A DNA stretch of 64,000 nt from Pseudoxanthomonas sp. GM95 (GTDB lineage Bacteria > Pseudomonadota > Gammaproteobacteria > Xanthomonadales > Xanthomonadaceae): positions 310,001 through 374,000 of the forward strand of contig NZ_FOAX01000003.1 in assembly GCF_900109775.1 (NCBI RefSeq), read 5' to 3'. Of this stretch, positions 8,715 through 17,729 are shown in pieces (within the stretch, counting starts at the first letter, position 1; the number at the start of each line of letters is the position of its first letter). A model generated the notes under the pieces. That model was not told the origin of the DNA and made no database searches. It saw nothing but the letters and a program-made list of their open reading frames with translations. Position numbers and translations under genes: made by a program.

Positions 8715-9890
8715 ATGCCCGACGCCCGCCTGTATCCGACCCCTGTTCAGTGGGAGCAACGCCACACCGCTTTCGTCCTGCCCGCCGTTGGGCTTTACTT
8801 GGATGGCGCTGCGCGCAGCCCGCGGCTGCAGCACCTGCAAGCTGCCGCGCATGCGCTCATCGACGCCGAAGCGACGCCGGGGTGGCTGCCGTATGCGGAG
8901 TGGCTGGACAGCATCGAGGCCACCCGCACCTTGGCCGCGCAAGTGCTGTTCAACGATGACGTAGATGGGCTGGCGATGGTGCCTTCGGCCGCGCACGGAC
9001 TGGCGGTCGCGGCCCACAACCTGCCGCCGCAGCGCGGCGATGCGGTGCTGGTGCTGGACGGCCAGTTCCCCTCCAACCTGCTGGTCTGGCAGCAGCGCTG
9101 TGTCGACGTCGGTGCCCAGGTGGTGGCCGCGCAACCGCGTGCCGGTGAATCGCTGACCGACGCGGTACTGCGCACGATCGCCGACACGCCGCGGCTGGCC
9201 ATCGCCACGCTGTCGCACTGCGACTGGCACGACGGCCGACTGCTCCACCTGGACGCCATCGCCGATGCGGTCCACGCGCGTGGTGCTGCCTTGGTGCTGG
9301 ACCTGAGCCAGAGCCTGGGCGTGCTACCAATGGACCTCGCGCGCTGGCGACCGGACTTCGTGGTGTCTGTGGGATACAAATGGCTGATGGGCACGATGGG
9401 GCTGTCCTGGCTGTGGGCTTCGCCGCGCTGGCGCGATTCGGGCATCCCGCTGGAACATCACTGGGTCGCGCGTGATCCGGGACCAGACTGGGCGTTTCCT
9501 TTGGAGGCAATGCCGTCGTATCGACATGGCGCACGGCGCTTCGATGCCGGTGGGATCGCCGATCCGCTGCGCCTGGCGATGACGCACGGTGGACTGGCGC
9601 AATTGCACGCATGGCAGCCGGCACGGATCGCGGCGTCCCTGGGTGAGATCACAGGTGCACTCGATGCCGCATTGGATGCGTGTGGCATGTCGGATTGGAA
9701 GACGATCGGGCACGCGCCGCATATCACGGGATTGCGGGTGCCGGTGGATCGATTGGAAGCGTTGATCGTGGCCTTCTCAGCGCATGGGATTGCGTGTTCG
9801 CCGCGACCCTGGGGTGTTCGGCTGGCGCCAATGGTGGGGGTGCGGGCTGAGCAGATTGTGCAAGTGGTAAAGATCGCGGCAGACGCTTAG
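8715..9890 (+). CDS. Class V aminotransferase-fold PLP enzyme (candidate EgtE-like C-S lyase), 391 aa
   Basis: PLP-dependent enzyme of the aminotransferase class V/kynureninase superfamily. The cofactor lysine is in SVGYKWLMGTMG and the PLP-nitrogen aspartate is in LVLDLSQSLG. The C-terminal part ends in the family-type small domain (GIACSPRPWGVRLAP). Mycobacterial EgtE, the lyase that releases ergothioneine from hercynyl-cysteine sulfoxide, belongs to this superfamily. This gene is divergent from egtB across only 72 bp with symmetrical promoters. That role is inference from context; kynureninase, cysteine desulfurase or isopenicillin-epimerase-like activity cannot be excluded. The last 200 bp are lower in GC than the rest and run into a repeat element. 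Confidence 0.85.
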   Translation: MPDARLYPTPVQWEQRHTAFVLPAVGLYLDGAARSPRLQHLQAAAHALIDAEATPGWLPYAEWLDSIEATRTLAAQVLFNDDVDGLAMVPSAAHGLAVAAHNLPPQRGDAVLVLDGQFPSNLLVWQQRCVDVGAQVVAAQPRAGESLTDAVLRTIADTPRLAIATLSHCDWHDGRLLHLDAIADAVHARGAALVLDLSQSLGVLPMDLARWRPDFVVSVGYKWLMGTMGLSWLWASPRWRDSGIPLEHHWVARDPGPDWAFPLEAMPSYRHGARRFDAGGIADPLRLAMTHGGLAQLHAWQPARIAASLGEITGALDAALDACGMSDWKTIGHAPHITGLRVPVDRLEALIVAFSAHGIACSPRPWGVRLAPMVGVRAEQIVQVVKIAADA

Positions 9891-9920
9891 CTGCTGCTCT
9901 GGCTGGTGCTGTTATTGTTA

Positions 9921-10230
<310 letters not shown>

Positions 10231-10480
10231 AAGTCAATTGCAGAGCTTTCGCGCCGCTGCGCGGCACGCCCTACTTTTGTCTTGGCAAAAGTAGGCAAAA
10301 CCGTCTTCGCCGGTCCCAAAAAGGGGATTGAAAACACTCGCCGCCGCGTTGCGGCGGTGCCCTGTGCTCCTCGGAGAAAACGGCACGGCGCCCAAACTCG
10401 CTACGCTCAAACAAGGGCGCCTCTGCGGCCGTTTTCTCCTGCGGTGCTCGGCTCGCTTTACGGCTCGAAAAATCCGGAGC
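10231..10480 (-). repeat. Dispersed intergenic repeat family A, copy 2 (inverted)
   Basis: Reverse-complement copy of the family A element. Read on the minus strand it runs from AGCGAGCCGAGCACCGCAGG through GAGGAGCACAGGGCACCGCC and GTGTTTTCAATCCCC to the hairpin CCTACTTTTG/CAAAAGTAGG (10270-10295). It is close to copy 3 at 59449-59722. With copy 1 it makes an imperfect inverted repeat of roughly 500 bp that fills the 624-bp gap between two convergent genes. Confidence 0.88.
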
Positions 10481-10514
10481 AACAGCGGAGGCAAAGCAAA
10501 AGCAACCGCAAACC

Positions 10515-11996
10515 CTATGCCCGTGCGGCGAGCCGCAATCCCCTCGGGGTCATCACCCGTTCGAATACCTCGAACACCCCTTGCACCAGCAGCGCCAGCA
10601 CCGCCGCCGGCACGGCGCCTTCGAGGATCATCCCGATATTGTCCAGACGTATGCCCGTCAGGATCGGCTGGCCGTAACCGCCCGCGCCGATCAATGCGCC
10701 CAGCGTGGCGGTGCCGACGTTGATCACCGCGGCGGTCTTGATGCCGGCCAGGATCGTGCGCAAGGCCAGCGGCAGTTCGACGCGCCACAGGCGGGTGCGT
10801 GGCGGCAGGCCGATGGCGGCGGCGGTTTCGCGCAGGTCGCGCGGGATGCCGGTCAGGCCGGCATGGGTGTTGCGCACGATCGGCAGCAGCGAATACAGGA
10901 ATAGCGCTGCGATCGCCGGCTTCGCGCCGATGCCGAAGATCGGGATCATGAAGACGAACACCGCCAGCGACGGCAGCGTCTGCAGCACGCCGGTCAGCGA
11001 CAGCACCACCTGCCCGAGGCGTGGACGGCGCGCGGCGAAGATGCCCAGCGGCACGGCGACGATCAGCGCCAGGCCGAGCGACACGCCGACCAACGCAAGA
11101 TGTTCCAGCGTGCGCTGCACGATACGCGCAGTACGTCCGCTGCCCTGGGGAGCGTCCACGCCCAGCCACGCGGCGGCGGCCTGGCTTTCGCTCTGGTGTT
11201 CTAGCTTCACCTGCGCGTTGAGGCGCTGCATGGTTGCTGCGTCGATACGGCCCTGTAGTTGCTGCAGGGCCTGCACGAAGCCTGGCGCACGCTGCGCCAG
11301 GTCCTGCCGATACAGGAACACGGCCTGGTAATCCGGGAAGTAACGCCGATCGTCGTCCAGGACGACCAGGTCGTAGGCCGGGATCTCCGCATCGGTGCTG
11401 TAGAGATCGGTCACATCGATCGCGCCGCTTTGCAGCGCGCGATACGCCAGGTCGTGATCCAGCCCGTTGGGCTGCTGTGGCAGGCCGTAGGCGCCGCGCA
11501 CGCCGGGCCAGCCATCGGCACGCTGCAGGAATTCGTTGCTCAGGCCGAGCTTGAGATCGGGATGGCGGGCCAAGTCGCTCAGCGTGCGGATACCGAGCTG
11601 CTGCGCGCGTTGTTTGCGCATGCCGAAGGCGTAGGTGTTCTGGAAGCCCAGCGAGCCGGTCATGGCCAAACCGTGCTGCGCCAGCGCCGCGGTGACCTGC
11701 GCCGGATCGGCATCGGGTTGCTGCAACAGCTCCTGCTTCAGCGTGCCGGTGTATTCGGCATACGCGTCGATGTCGCCTTCCTCCAGCGCGCGCCAGAGGA
11801 TGCGCGTGCCGCCGAGCTGGCGCTTGTGGGTCACCTCCACGCCCGACTTGCGCGCCTGGCCAACGGCGAGTTCTCCCAGAATCACCGCCTCGGTGAAGTT
11901 CTTGGAGCCGACCGTGGCCGTCTCCGCGGCGAACGCGGGTAACCCGATCGACGCGATCAGGCACAGCAGCCATACGCGCAGGACACGCGCCCTCAT
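10515..11996 (-). CDS. Fused substrate-binding/permease protein of a betaine-type ABC transporter, 493 aa
   Basis: Osmoprotectant-class (OpuC/YehYZ-like) ABC importer subunit in one chain. A signal peptide (VWLLCLIASIGLPAFA) is followed by an OpuAC-type binding domain (residues about 25-270), with the typical VGSKNFTEAVILGELA start and AYAEYTGTL. The permease domain (about 300-480) carries the EAA-like loop GLPPRTRLWRVELPLALRTI. The permease follows the receptor here. The substrate is probably a quaternary-amine compound (glycine betaine, choline, carnitine); ergothioneine, itself a betaine and carried by related EgtU proteins, is possible given the egt genes 2 kb away. The ATG overlaps the stop of the ATPase gene (ATGA), so the two are coupled. 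Confidence 0.9.
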   Translation of the reverse strand: MRARVLRVWLLCLIASIGLPAFAAETATVGSKNFTEAVILGELAVGQARKSGVEVTHKRQLGGTRILWRALEEGDIDAYAEYTGTLKQELLQQPDADPAQVTAALAQHGLAMTGSLGFQNTYAFGMRKQRAQQLGIRTLSDLARHPDLKLGLSNEFLQRADGWPGVRGAYGLPQQPNGLDHDLAYRALQSGAIDVTDLYSTDAEIPAYDLVVLDDDRRYFPDYQAVFLYRQDLAQRAPGFVQALQQLQGRIDAATMQRLNAQVKLEHQSESQAAAAWLGVDAPQGSGRTARIVQRTLEHLALVGVSLGLALIVAVPLGIFAARRPRLGQVVLSLTGVLQTLPSLAVFVFMIPIFGIGAKPAIAALFLYSLLPIVRNTHAGLTGIPRDLRETAAAIGLPPRTRLWRVELPLALRTILAGIKTAAVINVGTATLGALIGAGGYGQPILTGIRLDNIGMILEGAVPAAVLALLVQGVFEVFERVMTPRGLRLAARA

Positions 11997-12736
11997 GCTG
12001 CATCGTCCAGGGTGCGTTGCGCGGTGAAGAAACGGGTGACGAAGTCCTCCACCGGCGCGTCCTGCAGTTCACGCACCGTGCCCTGCTGCAGCACGCGGCC
12101 GGCGCGCATCAGCACCAGCGTGTCGGCCAGGTACGCGGCCTCGGCCACGTCGTGGGTCACCAGCACCACGGTCTTGTTCAACTGCGCGATGAGCGCGCGC
12201 ATCTGGGTCTGCAGCTCGTGGCGCACGATCGGGTCCAGCGCGCCCAGCGGTTCGTCCAGCAGCAGTACCGGCGGATCGAGCATCAGCGCGCGGATCAGGC
12301 CCACGCGCTGGCGCTGGCCGCCGGAGAGTTCGGCCGGAAAGCGCGCCAGCAGCTCCATCGGTAGCTGGCATAGCTGCGCAAGCTCGCCCAGGCGCGCGTC
12401 GATCCGTTCACGCGTCCAGCCCAAGGTACGCGCCAGCAACGCGGCGTTGTCGCGCACGCTCAAGTGCGGGAACAGGCCACCTTCCTGGATGACGTAGCCG
12501 ATGCGGCGGCGCTGTTCCAGCAGGGTCTTGCGCTGCAGCGGCACGCCTTCGAACAACACCTGGCCGCTGTCGGGCCATTCCAGCCCGACCAGCATCCGCA
12601 GCACGCTGGACTTGCCCGCGCCACTGGGGCCGATCAGGGCGGTGGTGCGCCCGGTGGCGATGTCCAGATCCACGCGATCCAGCGCGATGGCCGGCCCGTA
12701 GCGGCGGGTGACCTGTTGCAGGGAGAAAGTCGGCAT
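11993..12736 (-). CDS. ABC transporter ATPase, betaine/osmoprotectant type, 247 aa
   Basis: Nucleotide-binding subunit for the fused receptor-permease encoded just downstream. Walker A is GPSGAGKSS, the signature is LSGGQRQRVGLIRAL, Walker B is VLLLDEPLGALDP, and the H-loop is VTHDVAEA. The length, about 250 aa, indicates that the C-terminal CBS domains used by OpuCA for ionic-strength sensing are absent. The last four bases overlap the permease start codon. The upstream neighbour is the acyltransferase, 48 bp away on the same strand, so a longer transcript starting at the lytic transglycosylase gene is possible. Confidence 0.93.
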   Translation of the reverse strand: MPTFSLQQVTRRYGPAIALDRVDLDIATGRTTALIGPSGAGKSSVLRMLVGLEWPDSGQVLFEGVPLQRKTLLEQRRRIGYVIQEGGLFPHLSVRDNAALLARTLGWTRERIDARLGELAQLCQLPMELLARFPAELSGGQRQRVGLIRALMLDPPVLLLDEPLGALDPIVRHELQTQMRALIAQLNKTVVLVTHDVAEAAYLADTLVLMRAGRVLQQGTVRELQDAPVEDFVTRFFTAQRTLDDAA

Positions 12737-12784
12737 GGGCCGATGCTGGCACAGCCGCTGGCGGTGTGTCGCGAAGGCGTGCGA

Positions 12785-13930
12785 TCAGCGTGTCGGCAAC
12801 GGCGCCGACGCTGCGCTCGCATCGCTCCGCAACCAGCGCCGCTTGACCCAGCGCTCGGCCGGCAGCGTCCATCCACGCGCAAAGAGTTGCGCCAGCAACA
12901 TGCACAGCGGCAGGAGTACCAGATACCACCACGCGCCTTGACGTACATCGCTGCCCCAGGCGCGATACAGGCCCACCAGCGCGAACACCACGAACATGTG
13001 GGTGAGGTACAGCTCGTAGCTCAGGCGCCCCGCACTGCGCAGCCAGGCCAGCGCGCGCCACGACGTCCGCGACGGCATCGCGTGCAGGCCGGCCACCAGC
13101 ATTGCACTCGCGCCGGTGAGCACCAGCATGTAGCCGTTGCCCAGCGACGCCCACAACTCGCGCCCGCACAGCAGCACCGCGAGCAGGCCGATCACGCCGG
13201 CCACGCGCAGCCATGCGGCGGTCGAGGCGGGAATACGCCAACGCTGAACCGCCAGCGCGGTCAGCGCGCCGATGGCGATGGCGGAAAAGCCGGGCAGATA
13301 CGCCTTCTCCTGCCAGATCTCGTTGCCCTCCAGTGCGGCGCGCGTTAGCGGCAGGCTCAGCCACAACAACGCAAGCGCCACCACCAGCCATGCGCGCCGA
13401 CGCAACAACAGGCACAGCAGCGGAAAACCCAGGTAGAACACTTCCTCGATCGACAGCGACCACAGCACGTCCCAGCCGCCGGGCAGCCAGCCGGTGCGGC
13501 CTTCGTAGGCGTTGAGGGTGAAGGTCAGCGCAGCGGTCAATGCGCCCGGCAGCGACTGGTCGTCGCGCTCGATCACGTACTGCGGCACGCCCAGCAGGTG
13601 CATCGCCGACAGCACCACCAGCAGCAAGGCGAGCGGCGGCACGATGCGCGCGATCCGGCGCACGTAGAACGCGCGCACGTCGAGCTGCGCCAGCGACGAC
13701 GCCCGCTGCAGCGCGTGCCAGGTGATCAGGAAGCCGGAGATCACGAAGAACACGAAGACCGCTTCATAGCCGTTGTAGCTCAGCGCGCTCAACAGGCGGC
13801 GCGGCAGCCAATCGGCCAACGCGGTATCGCGCAACGGGATGCGTAATGCGAGATGGTGGATCAGCACCAGCAGGATCGAGACCCCTCGCAGCGCGTCGAT
13901 GCCGGCGTTGCGCGACGCGCTGGCGGTCAT
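12785..13930 (-). CDS. Acyltransferase 3 family membrane protein (OafA-like), 381 aa
   Basis: Polytopic membrane O-acyltransferase. The N-terminal family motifs are present: GIDALRGVSILLVLIHHL with the conserved R and H, then VFVFFVISGFLITWHAL and VRRIARIVPPL. About ten TM segments follow, and no SGNH extension is present. Such proteins move acetyl or other short acyl groups onto extracytoplasmic polysaccharide, peptidoglycan or lipid; the acceptor is not evident. The ATG overlaps the stop of the lytic transglycosylase gene (ATGA), so the two are made together. This makes a peptidoglycan or envelope glycan acceptor plausible, but that is inference. Confidence 0.9.
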   Translation of the reverse strand: MTASASRNAGIDALRGVSILLVLIHHLALRIPLRDTALADWLPRRLLSALSYNGYEAVFVFFVISGFLITWHALQRASSLAQLDVRAFYVRRIARIVPPLALLLVVLSAMHLLGVPQYVIERDDQSLPGALTAALTFTLNAYEGRTGWLPGGWDVLWSLSIEEVFYLGFPLLCLLLRRRAWLVVALALLWLSLPLTRAALEGNEIWQEKAYLPGFSAIAIGALTALAVQRWRIPASTAAWLRVAGVIGLLAVLLCGRELWASLGNGYMLVLTGASAMLVAGLHAMPSRTSWRALAWLRSAGRLSYELYLTHMFVVFALVGLYRAWGSDVRQGAWWYLVLLPLCMLLAQLFARGWTLPAERWVKRRWLRSDASAASAPLPTR

Positions 13931-15207
13931 GGCGTGGCCACGGGCGGGGCGGCCGCGGGCGTTGCATCCGGCAGGGCCACGGGCGGACCTTCCGCGCGCA
14001 GCGCGGCGAGGATCTTCTGCCCGGCGCGACCATCGACCGGCAGCAGGCCCAGGCGCTGTTGTTCGGCGGCGATGGCGCGTCGGGTCAGCGTGCCCAGCAA
14101 GCCATCGGGCGCACCAATGGCATGGCCACGCGCGAGCAGCAGGGTCTGCAGGACCTTGCGGTCGGCGCGGTCCAACGGCAGGTCATCGGTGGGCCAGCGC
14201 GCGACCAGCGGACCGCCGCCGCGCAGGCGATCGGACAACAGCGCGATCGCCAGTGCATAGCTCTCGGCGGCGTTGTAGCTGTAGATCGCATCGAAGTTGC
14301 GGAACACCAGGAACGCCGGCCCGCCCACGCCCGCCGGCAGCAGCACCGCCGCCGGCGTCTCGCTGGCCTCGATCCGCGTGCCGTCCACGCGCGTGATTCC
14401 GCGCGCCACCCACTCGCGCAGCGGGCGCTTGGCCTTGCGCCCAGCCTGCGTGGCATCGAAGCCCGCCGGCAGCGTCACCTCATACCCCCACGGCTGGCCA
14501 CTCTGCCAACCGGCGCGATCCAGATAGTTGGCGGTGGACGCCAGCGCATCGGGCACGCTATGGACCAGGTCGCGGCGGCCATCGCCATCGCCATCCACCG
14601 CGATGCGCTGGTAGGTGCTGGGCATGAATTGCGTTTGCCCAAAGGCCCCTGCCCACGAGCCGGTGAGGCCATCGGTCGTGAGATCGCCGGACTGCAGCAG
14701 CGCCAGCGTCGACATCAACTCGCCGCGGAAGAACGCCTGGCGCCGGCCAAAGCAGCTCAGGGTAGACAGCGACACCAACAGCGGCCGCTTACCCTGCACG
14801 CGGCCATAATCGCTTTCCACGCCCCACACCGCCGCCACGGTCGCCGCATCGACGCCACTGGACTGGGCGACGCGGGCGAACGTGTCGGCGTGCTCGACCA
14901 GCAACGCCTGGCCATCGGCAATGCGCTGGCCATCAACCAGCGGCGCCAGGTAATCCCAGATCGGCGTGGAAAACTCGGGCTGGCTGTCCAACAGTGGCAG
15001 CACGCTCATGTCCGGCACGATGCCGGCCATGAAGCGATCGAACGCCGCAGGCTCAATGGCGGAAGCACCATCGCGCAGCTGCGTCATGCAGCTCGCATAA
15101 GTCGCGCGATCCGCCTCACTGGGCGCCCCCACTTCCGCAGCAGGCTGCTGCGCCTGCGCGCCACACACGATCAGTGCCGCTACGAATCCCGCCATGCTGC
15201 GACGCAT
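13927..15207 (-). CDS. Lytic murein transglycosylase, MltB/SLT_2 family, 426 aa
   Basis: Periplasmic enzyme that cleaves peptidoglycan glycan strands to 1,6-anhydro products. From the ATG at 15207 (AGGGAG eight bases upstream) it begins with a signal peptide, MRRSMAGFVAALIVCGAQA, without a lipobox cysteine, so it is soluble rather than a lipoprotein. The catalytic glutamate is in WGVESDYG. Other family blocks are LTGSWAGAFGQTQFMPSTY and VDGDGDGRRD. The C-terminus has a peptidoglycan-binding domain (residues about 340-405: RGHAIGAPDGLLGTLTRRAI) and a Pro/Ala tail. It ends in an ATGA overlap with the acyltransferase gene. An in-frame ATG at 15264 would add an unlikely leader. Confidence 0.92.
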   Translation of the reverse strand: MRRSMAGFVAALIVCGAQAQQPAAEVGAPSEADRATYASCMTQLRDGASAIEPAAFDRFMAGIVPDMSVLPLLDSQPEFSTPIWDYLAPLVDGQRIADGQALLVEHADTFARVAQSSGVDAATVAAVWGVESDYGRVQGKRPLLVSLSTLSCFGRRQAFFRGELMSTLALLQSGDLTTDGLTGSWAGAFGQTQFMPSTYQRIAVDGDGDGRRDLVHSVPDALASTANYLDRAGWQSGQPWGYEVTLPAGFDATQAGRKAKRPLREWVARGITRVDGTRIEASETPAAVLLPAGVGGPAFLVFRNFDAIYSYNAAESYALAIALLSDRLRGGGPLVARWPTDDLPLDRADRKVLQTLLLARGHAIGAPDGLLGTLTRRAIAAEQQRLGLLPVDGRAGQKILAALRAEGPPVALPDATPAAAPPVATP

Positions 15208-15295
15208 GCGCCCACTCCCTTGCTGCCGGTACCAACGTCCGATTGTAAGCAGACAGACCAACACGCAAGCACGGAGGTCCCGGCTTCTGGCTTTT

Positions 15296-15343
15296 GGCTT
15301 CGGCTTCGGCTTCGGCTTCGGCTTCGGCTTCGGCTTCGGCTTC
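15296..15343 (+). repeat. Hexanucleotide microsatellite (GGCTTC)8
   Basis: Eight perfect GGCTTC units, preceded by related degenerate units (GGCTTCTGGCTTTT) and followed by GGCTTTC. It abuts the family B element that starts just after it, paralleling the TTGCTG tracts at the edges of family A elements. It lies upstream of the lytic transglycosylase gene. Confidence 0.9.
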
Positions 15344-15600
15344 GGCTTTCAAACCCTTCGTGAGGCACGGCGAAGGGGCGAGGCCAAGACCCGCAGGGCG
15401 ACGTGCACGGATGCACGTCGTTTTTCTACGGGACATGGATGTCCCGTAGAAAAATCCCTCGGCCCGCAGCGGACCTGCGCAAAGCGCAGGCGTGCCGCCC
15501 GGAGGCGTGTTCTTTGCCTACCTTTCTTGCACGAGCAAGAAAGTAGGTCGGGCGGCGAAGCCGCACGAAAGCCTTTGCTTCAAGACGAGGAATCTAAAAG
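15344..15600 (+). repeat. Dispersed structured repeat family B, copy 1
   Basis: Element of about 260 bp with four hairpins in series: CGACGTGCA/TGCACGTCG (15399-15420), the 16-bp stem TTTTTCTACGGGACAT/ATGTCCCGTAGAAAAA (15421-15454), CCTGCGC/GCGCAGG (15474-15490), and CCTACCTTTCTTG/CAAGAAAGTAGG (15517-15547). It ends with GGCGGCGAAGCCGCACGAAAGC. An inverted relative at 59010-59270 keeps every hairpin but with different stem sequences. It abuts the 3' end of the DUF938 gene and may end that transcript. Confidence 0.88.
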
Positions 15601-15602
15601 AG

Positions 15603-16199
15603 CTAACCGCGCCGCCACACCACCAACCGATTATTCGCCGGCATCGCATGATCCTGCGCCAGCCGCAACCCGATCCCCCGCGCCAGCGCATCCACCGTTT
15701 CAAAGTCGCGGATCGCGCTGACCGGATCGCGCGCCTTCAACCAGTCATCGAACTGCGCATTGCTCTCGCTGGTATACGCACCGCCGTAGTTGAACGGCCC
15801 GTACACCGCCAACGTGCCGGCCTCGCCCAGCACACCATCGACGCCCGCGAAAAACGCCTGCACCTGCGGCCAGCCCATGATATGCAGCGTGTTGGCGGTG
15901 AACACCGCATCGAAGCGCGCCTGCGGCCACGGGCCATCGGCGACATCCAGCGGGATCGGTGCCGGTGTGTTGGGCAGCGCCGCCTCATCCAGCCACTGCA
16001 CGATGCCGGGCAGATGCTCGGCGCGTTCGCTGGTCTGCCAGGTCAGCTGCGGCAGCGCCGCAGCGAAATGCACGGCGTGCTGGCCGGTGCCGCTGCCGAT
16101 CTCCAGCACGCTGCGCGCATCACGCAATGCCGGCTGGAGCACTTCCAGGATCGGATCGCGGTTGCGCTCGCAGGACGGGGCGAAGGGTTTGTCGTTCAC
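15603..16199 (-). CDS. DUF938 SAM-dependent methyltransferase-like protein, 198 aa
   Basis: Member of the DUF938 family, a class I methyltransferase fold of unknown substrate. The start is conserved ([16 protein letters not shown]), the SAM loop is [16 protein letters not shown], and the family block [15 protein letters not shown] and the YGPFNYGG segment are present. The length is typical of the family (about 200 aa). It begins nine bases after the hybrid kinase stop codon, so it is probably the last gene of that signalling operon. Its 3' end touches a family B repeat. No role in signalling is known. Confidence 0.9.
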   Translation of the reverse strand: MNDKPFAPSCERNRDPILEVLQPALRDARSVLEIGSGTGQHAVHFAAALPQLTWQTSERAEHLPGIVQWLDEAALPNTPAPIPLDVADGPWPQARFDAVFTANTLHIMGWPQVQAFFAGVDGVLGEAGTLAVYGPFNYGGAYTSESNAQFDDWLKARDPVSAIRDFETVDALARGIGLRLAQDHAMPANNRLVVWRRG

Positions 16200-16208
16200 G
16201 CGCGCCGC

Positions 16209-17723
16209 TCAGAGCGTGCCGCTTGCCAAGGCGTCGGCGACCGCTTCGAACACCTGGCCCATCTCCAGCGGCTTGTCGAGCAGGTAGACCGGTACCGACT
16301 CGGGCAGCTCGGCCACGTCGAACGGCTTGACCGGGTCCTGCAGCAGGATCACCGGACCGCGATAGCCGCGCTGGGCCAGCGCGCGCACCAGGGTGACGGC
16401 CGGCAGCAGCACGAAATCGCTGTCGATCACGAACAGCTCCGGCATCCCGTCGATCACCGATGCACGCAGCGCGTATGCGCCGTCCGGTGCGCGGCTGGGG
16501 CGATACCCCTGGCTTTCCAGCGCGGTGCTCAACAGCGTCTGGCGCGTGGAATCGCCATCGACCAGCAGGATCCGCTGGCCTTGGCCAGGCGCGGCAGGCG
16601 CCGGTAGTGGGGCGGCGCCGGACTCCAGCATCGGCAGGGTGATGGCGAAGGTGGTGCCCACGCCCGGCGTGCTGTCCACGTCGATCCGGCCCTGGTACTG
16701 CTCGACGATGCGCAGGCACGACATCAGGCCCAGGCCGGTGCCGTCTTCCTTGGTGGTGAAGAACGGCGTGAACAGCTGCTTGCGCACCTTCTCGTCCATG
16801 CCGATGCCCTGGTCGGCCACGCACATGCAGACCCCGGCGCCCGCCGCGTCTTCGACCGGCTTGGCCGACAGGGTCAGGGTGCCGCCCGCCGGCATCGCCT
16901 GGATGCCGTTGAGGCACAGGTTGATCAGCACTTGCTGCAGCTCGACGTAGTTGGCGTCGATCTCCATCGGCGTGGCCGGCGGCTGCAGGTCCAGCGTCAC
17001 CTTGTCCGGCAGGCTGCCCTGCAGCAGCACCTGCACGGCCTGGAACAACTCGCCCACCGACACCGGCTCGCGTGCCTTGCGCGCGCCACGGACGAAGGAC
17101 AGCATCGATTCGGCCATCTCGTGGCCACGGCGGCCGGACTCGGCGATCACCTCGCCCAGCTTGTGGATCTTGGGGTTGTCACTGTGGATGGCCAGCAGGT
17201 CCGGCACGATCAGCAGCGGCTGCAAGATGTTGCGCAGGTCGTGGCTCAGGCCGGCGGCCAGCATCGCCATCGAGTCCAGGCGCTGCGAACGCAGCAGCTC
17301 CTTCTCCACGCGCTCACGCTCGCGCTGGCCGCGCGATTCGCGGATCGCGCGCGCGGCGGCCGCGGGCAGGCGCGCGGTCTTGTCCTTGAGGATGTAGTCG
17401 GCCGCGCCGTCGCGCAGCGCCTGCACCGCGGTGTCCTCGCCCATCGTCCCGGAGACGAAGATGAAAGGCACCGGCGGCTCCTGCGCCCGGACCGCCTTGA
17501 GCGCGTCGTAGCCGGAAAAGCCGGGCATGCTCAGGTCCGACAGCACCAGGTCCGGCTTGAACTGCGCCAGCGCCTGCACCAGCTCGGCCTCCGAATCGAC
17601 GCGCTGGAACTCGGCCTCAAGCCCAGCATCCAGCAGCTGTTCGGAGGTCAGTTCGGCGTCTTCGGGCGAGTCCTCGACCAGCAGGACGCGCACGGGACCG
17701 ATCGGCGTGGCGCTTTGCGGCAT
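16209..17723 (-). CDS. Hybrid REC - histidine kinase - REC protein, 504 aa
   Basis: Soluble cytoplasmic phosphorelay protein. Domain order: receiver (residues about 11-125, acceptor D63 in [10 protein letters not shown]), a helical linker, a HisKA-like region with H161 in [14 protein letters not shown], an HATPase domain (N box [17 protein letters not shown] boxes DQGIGM and GTGLGL), and a second receiver-like domain (from about 390, [10 protein letters not shown]). The C-terminal receiver reads VIDSDF where the acceptor should be, and the usual lysine region is LLDKPLEMG, so it may still work. It follows the single-domain regulator by six bases and precedes the DUF938 gene by nine. Confidence 0.92.
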   Translation of the reverse strand: MPQSATPIGPVRVLLVEDSPEDAELTSEQLLDAGLEAEFQRVDSEAELVQALAQFKPDLVLSDLSMPGFSGYDALKAVRAQEPPVPFIFVSGTMGEDTAVQALRDGAADYILKDKTARLPAAAARAIRESRGQRERERVEKELLRSQRLDSMAMLAAGLSHDLRNILQPLLIVPDLLAIHSDNPKIHKLGEVIAESGRRGHEMAESMLSFVRGARKAREPVSVGELFQAVQVLLQGSLPDKVTLDLQPPATPMEIDANYVELQQVLINLCLNGIQAMPAGGTLTLSAKPVEDAAGAGVCMCVADQGIGMDEKVRKQLFTPFFTTKEDGTGLGLMSCLRIVEQYQGRIDVDSTPGVGTTFAITLPMLESGAAPLPAPAAPGQGQRILLVDGDSTRQTLLSTALESQGYRPSRAPDGAYALRASVIDGMPELFVIDSDFVLLPAVTLVRALAQRGYRGPVILLQDPVKPFDVAELPESVPVYLLDKPLEMGQVFEAVADALASGTL

Positions 17724-17729
17724 CTGGGT

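Noticed and set aside
8715-9890. Kynureninase (KynU) assignment for the class V PLP enzyme
   Set aside because: General fold is shared, but no other kynurenine-pathway gene is near and the context is ergothioneine; left as class V enzyme.
15194-15721. Frames across the (GGCTTC) tract and family B element, read as Gly-Phe or Ser-Arg repeats
   Set aside because: Low-complexity translation of a non-coding repeat; overlaps the true 3' end of the DUF938 gene.
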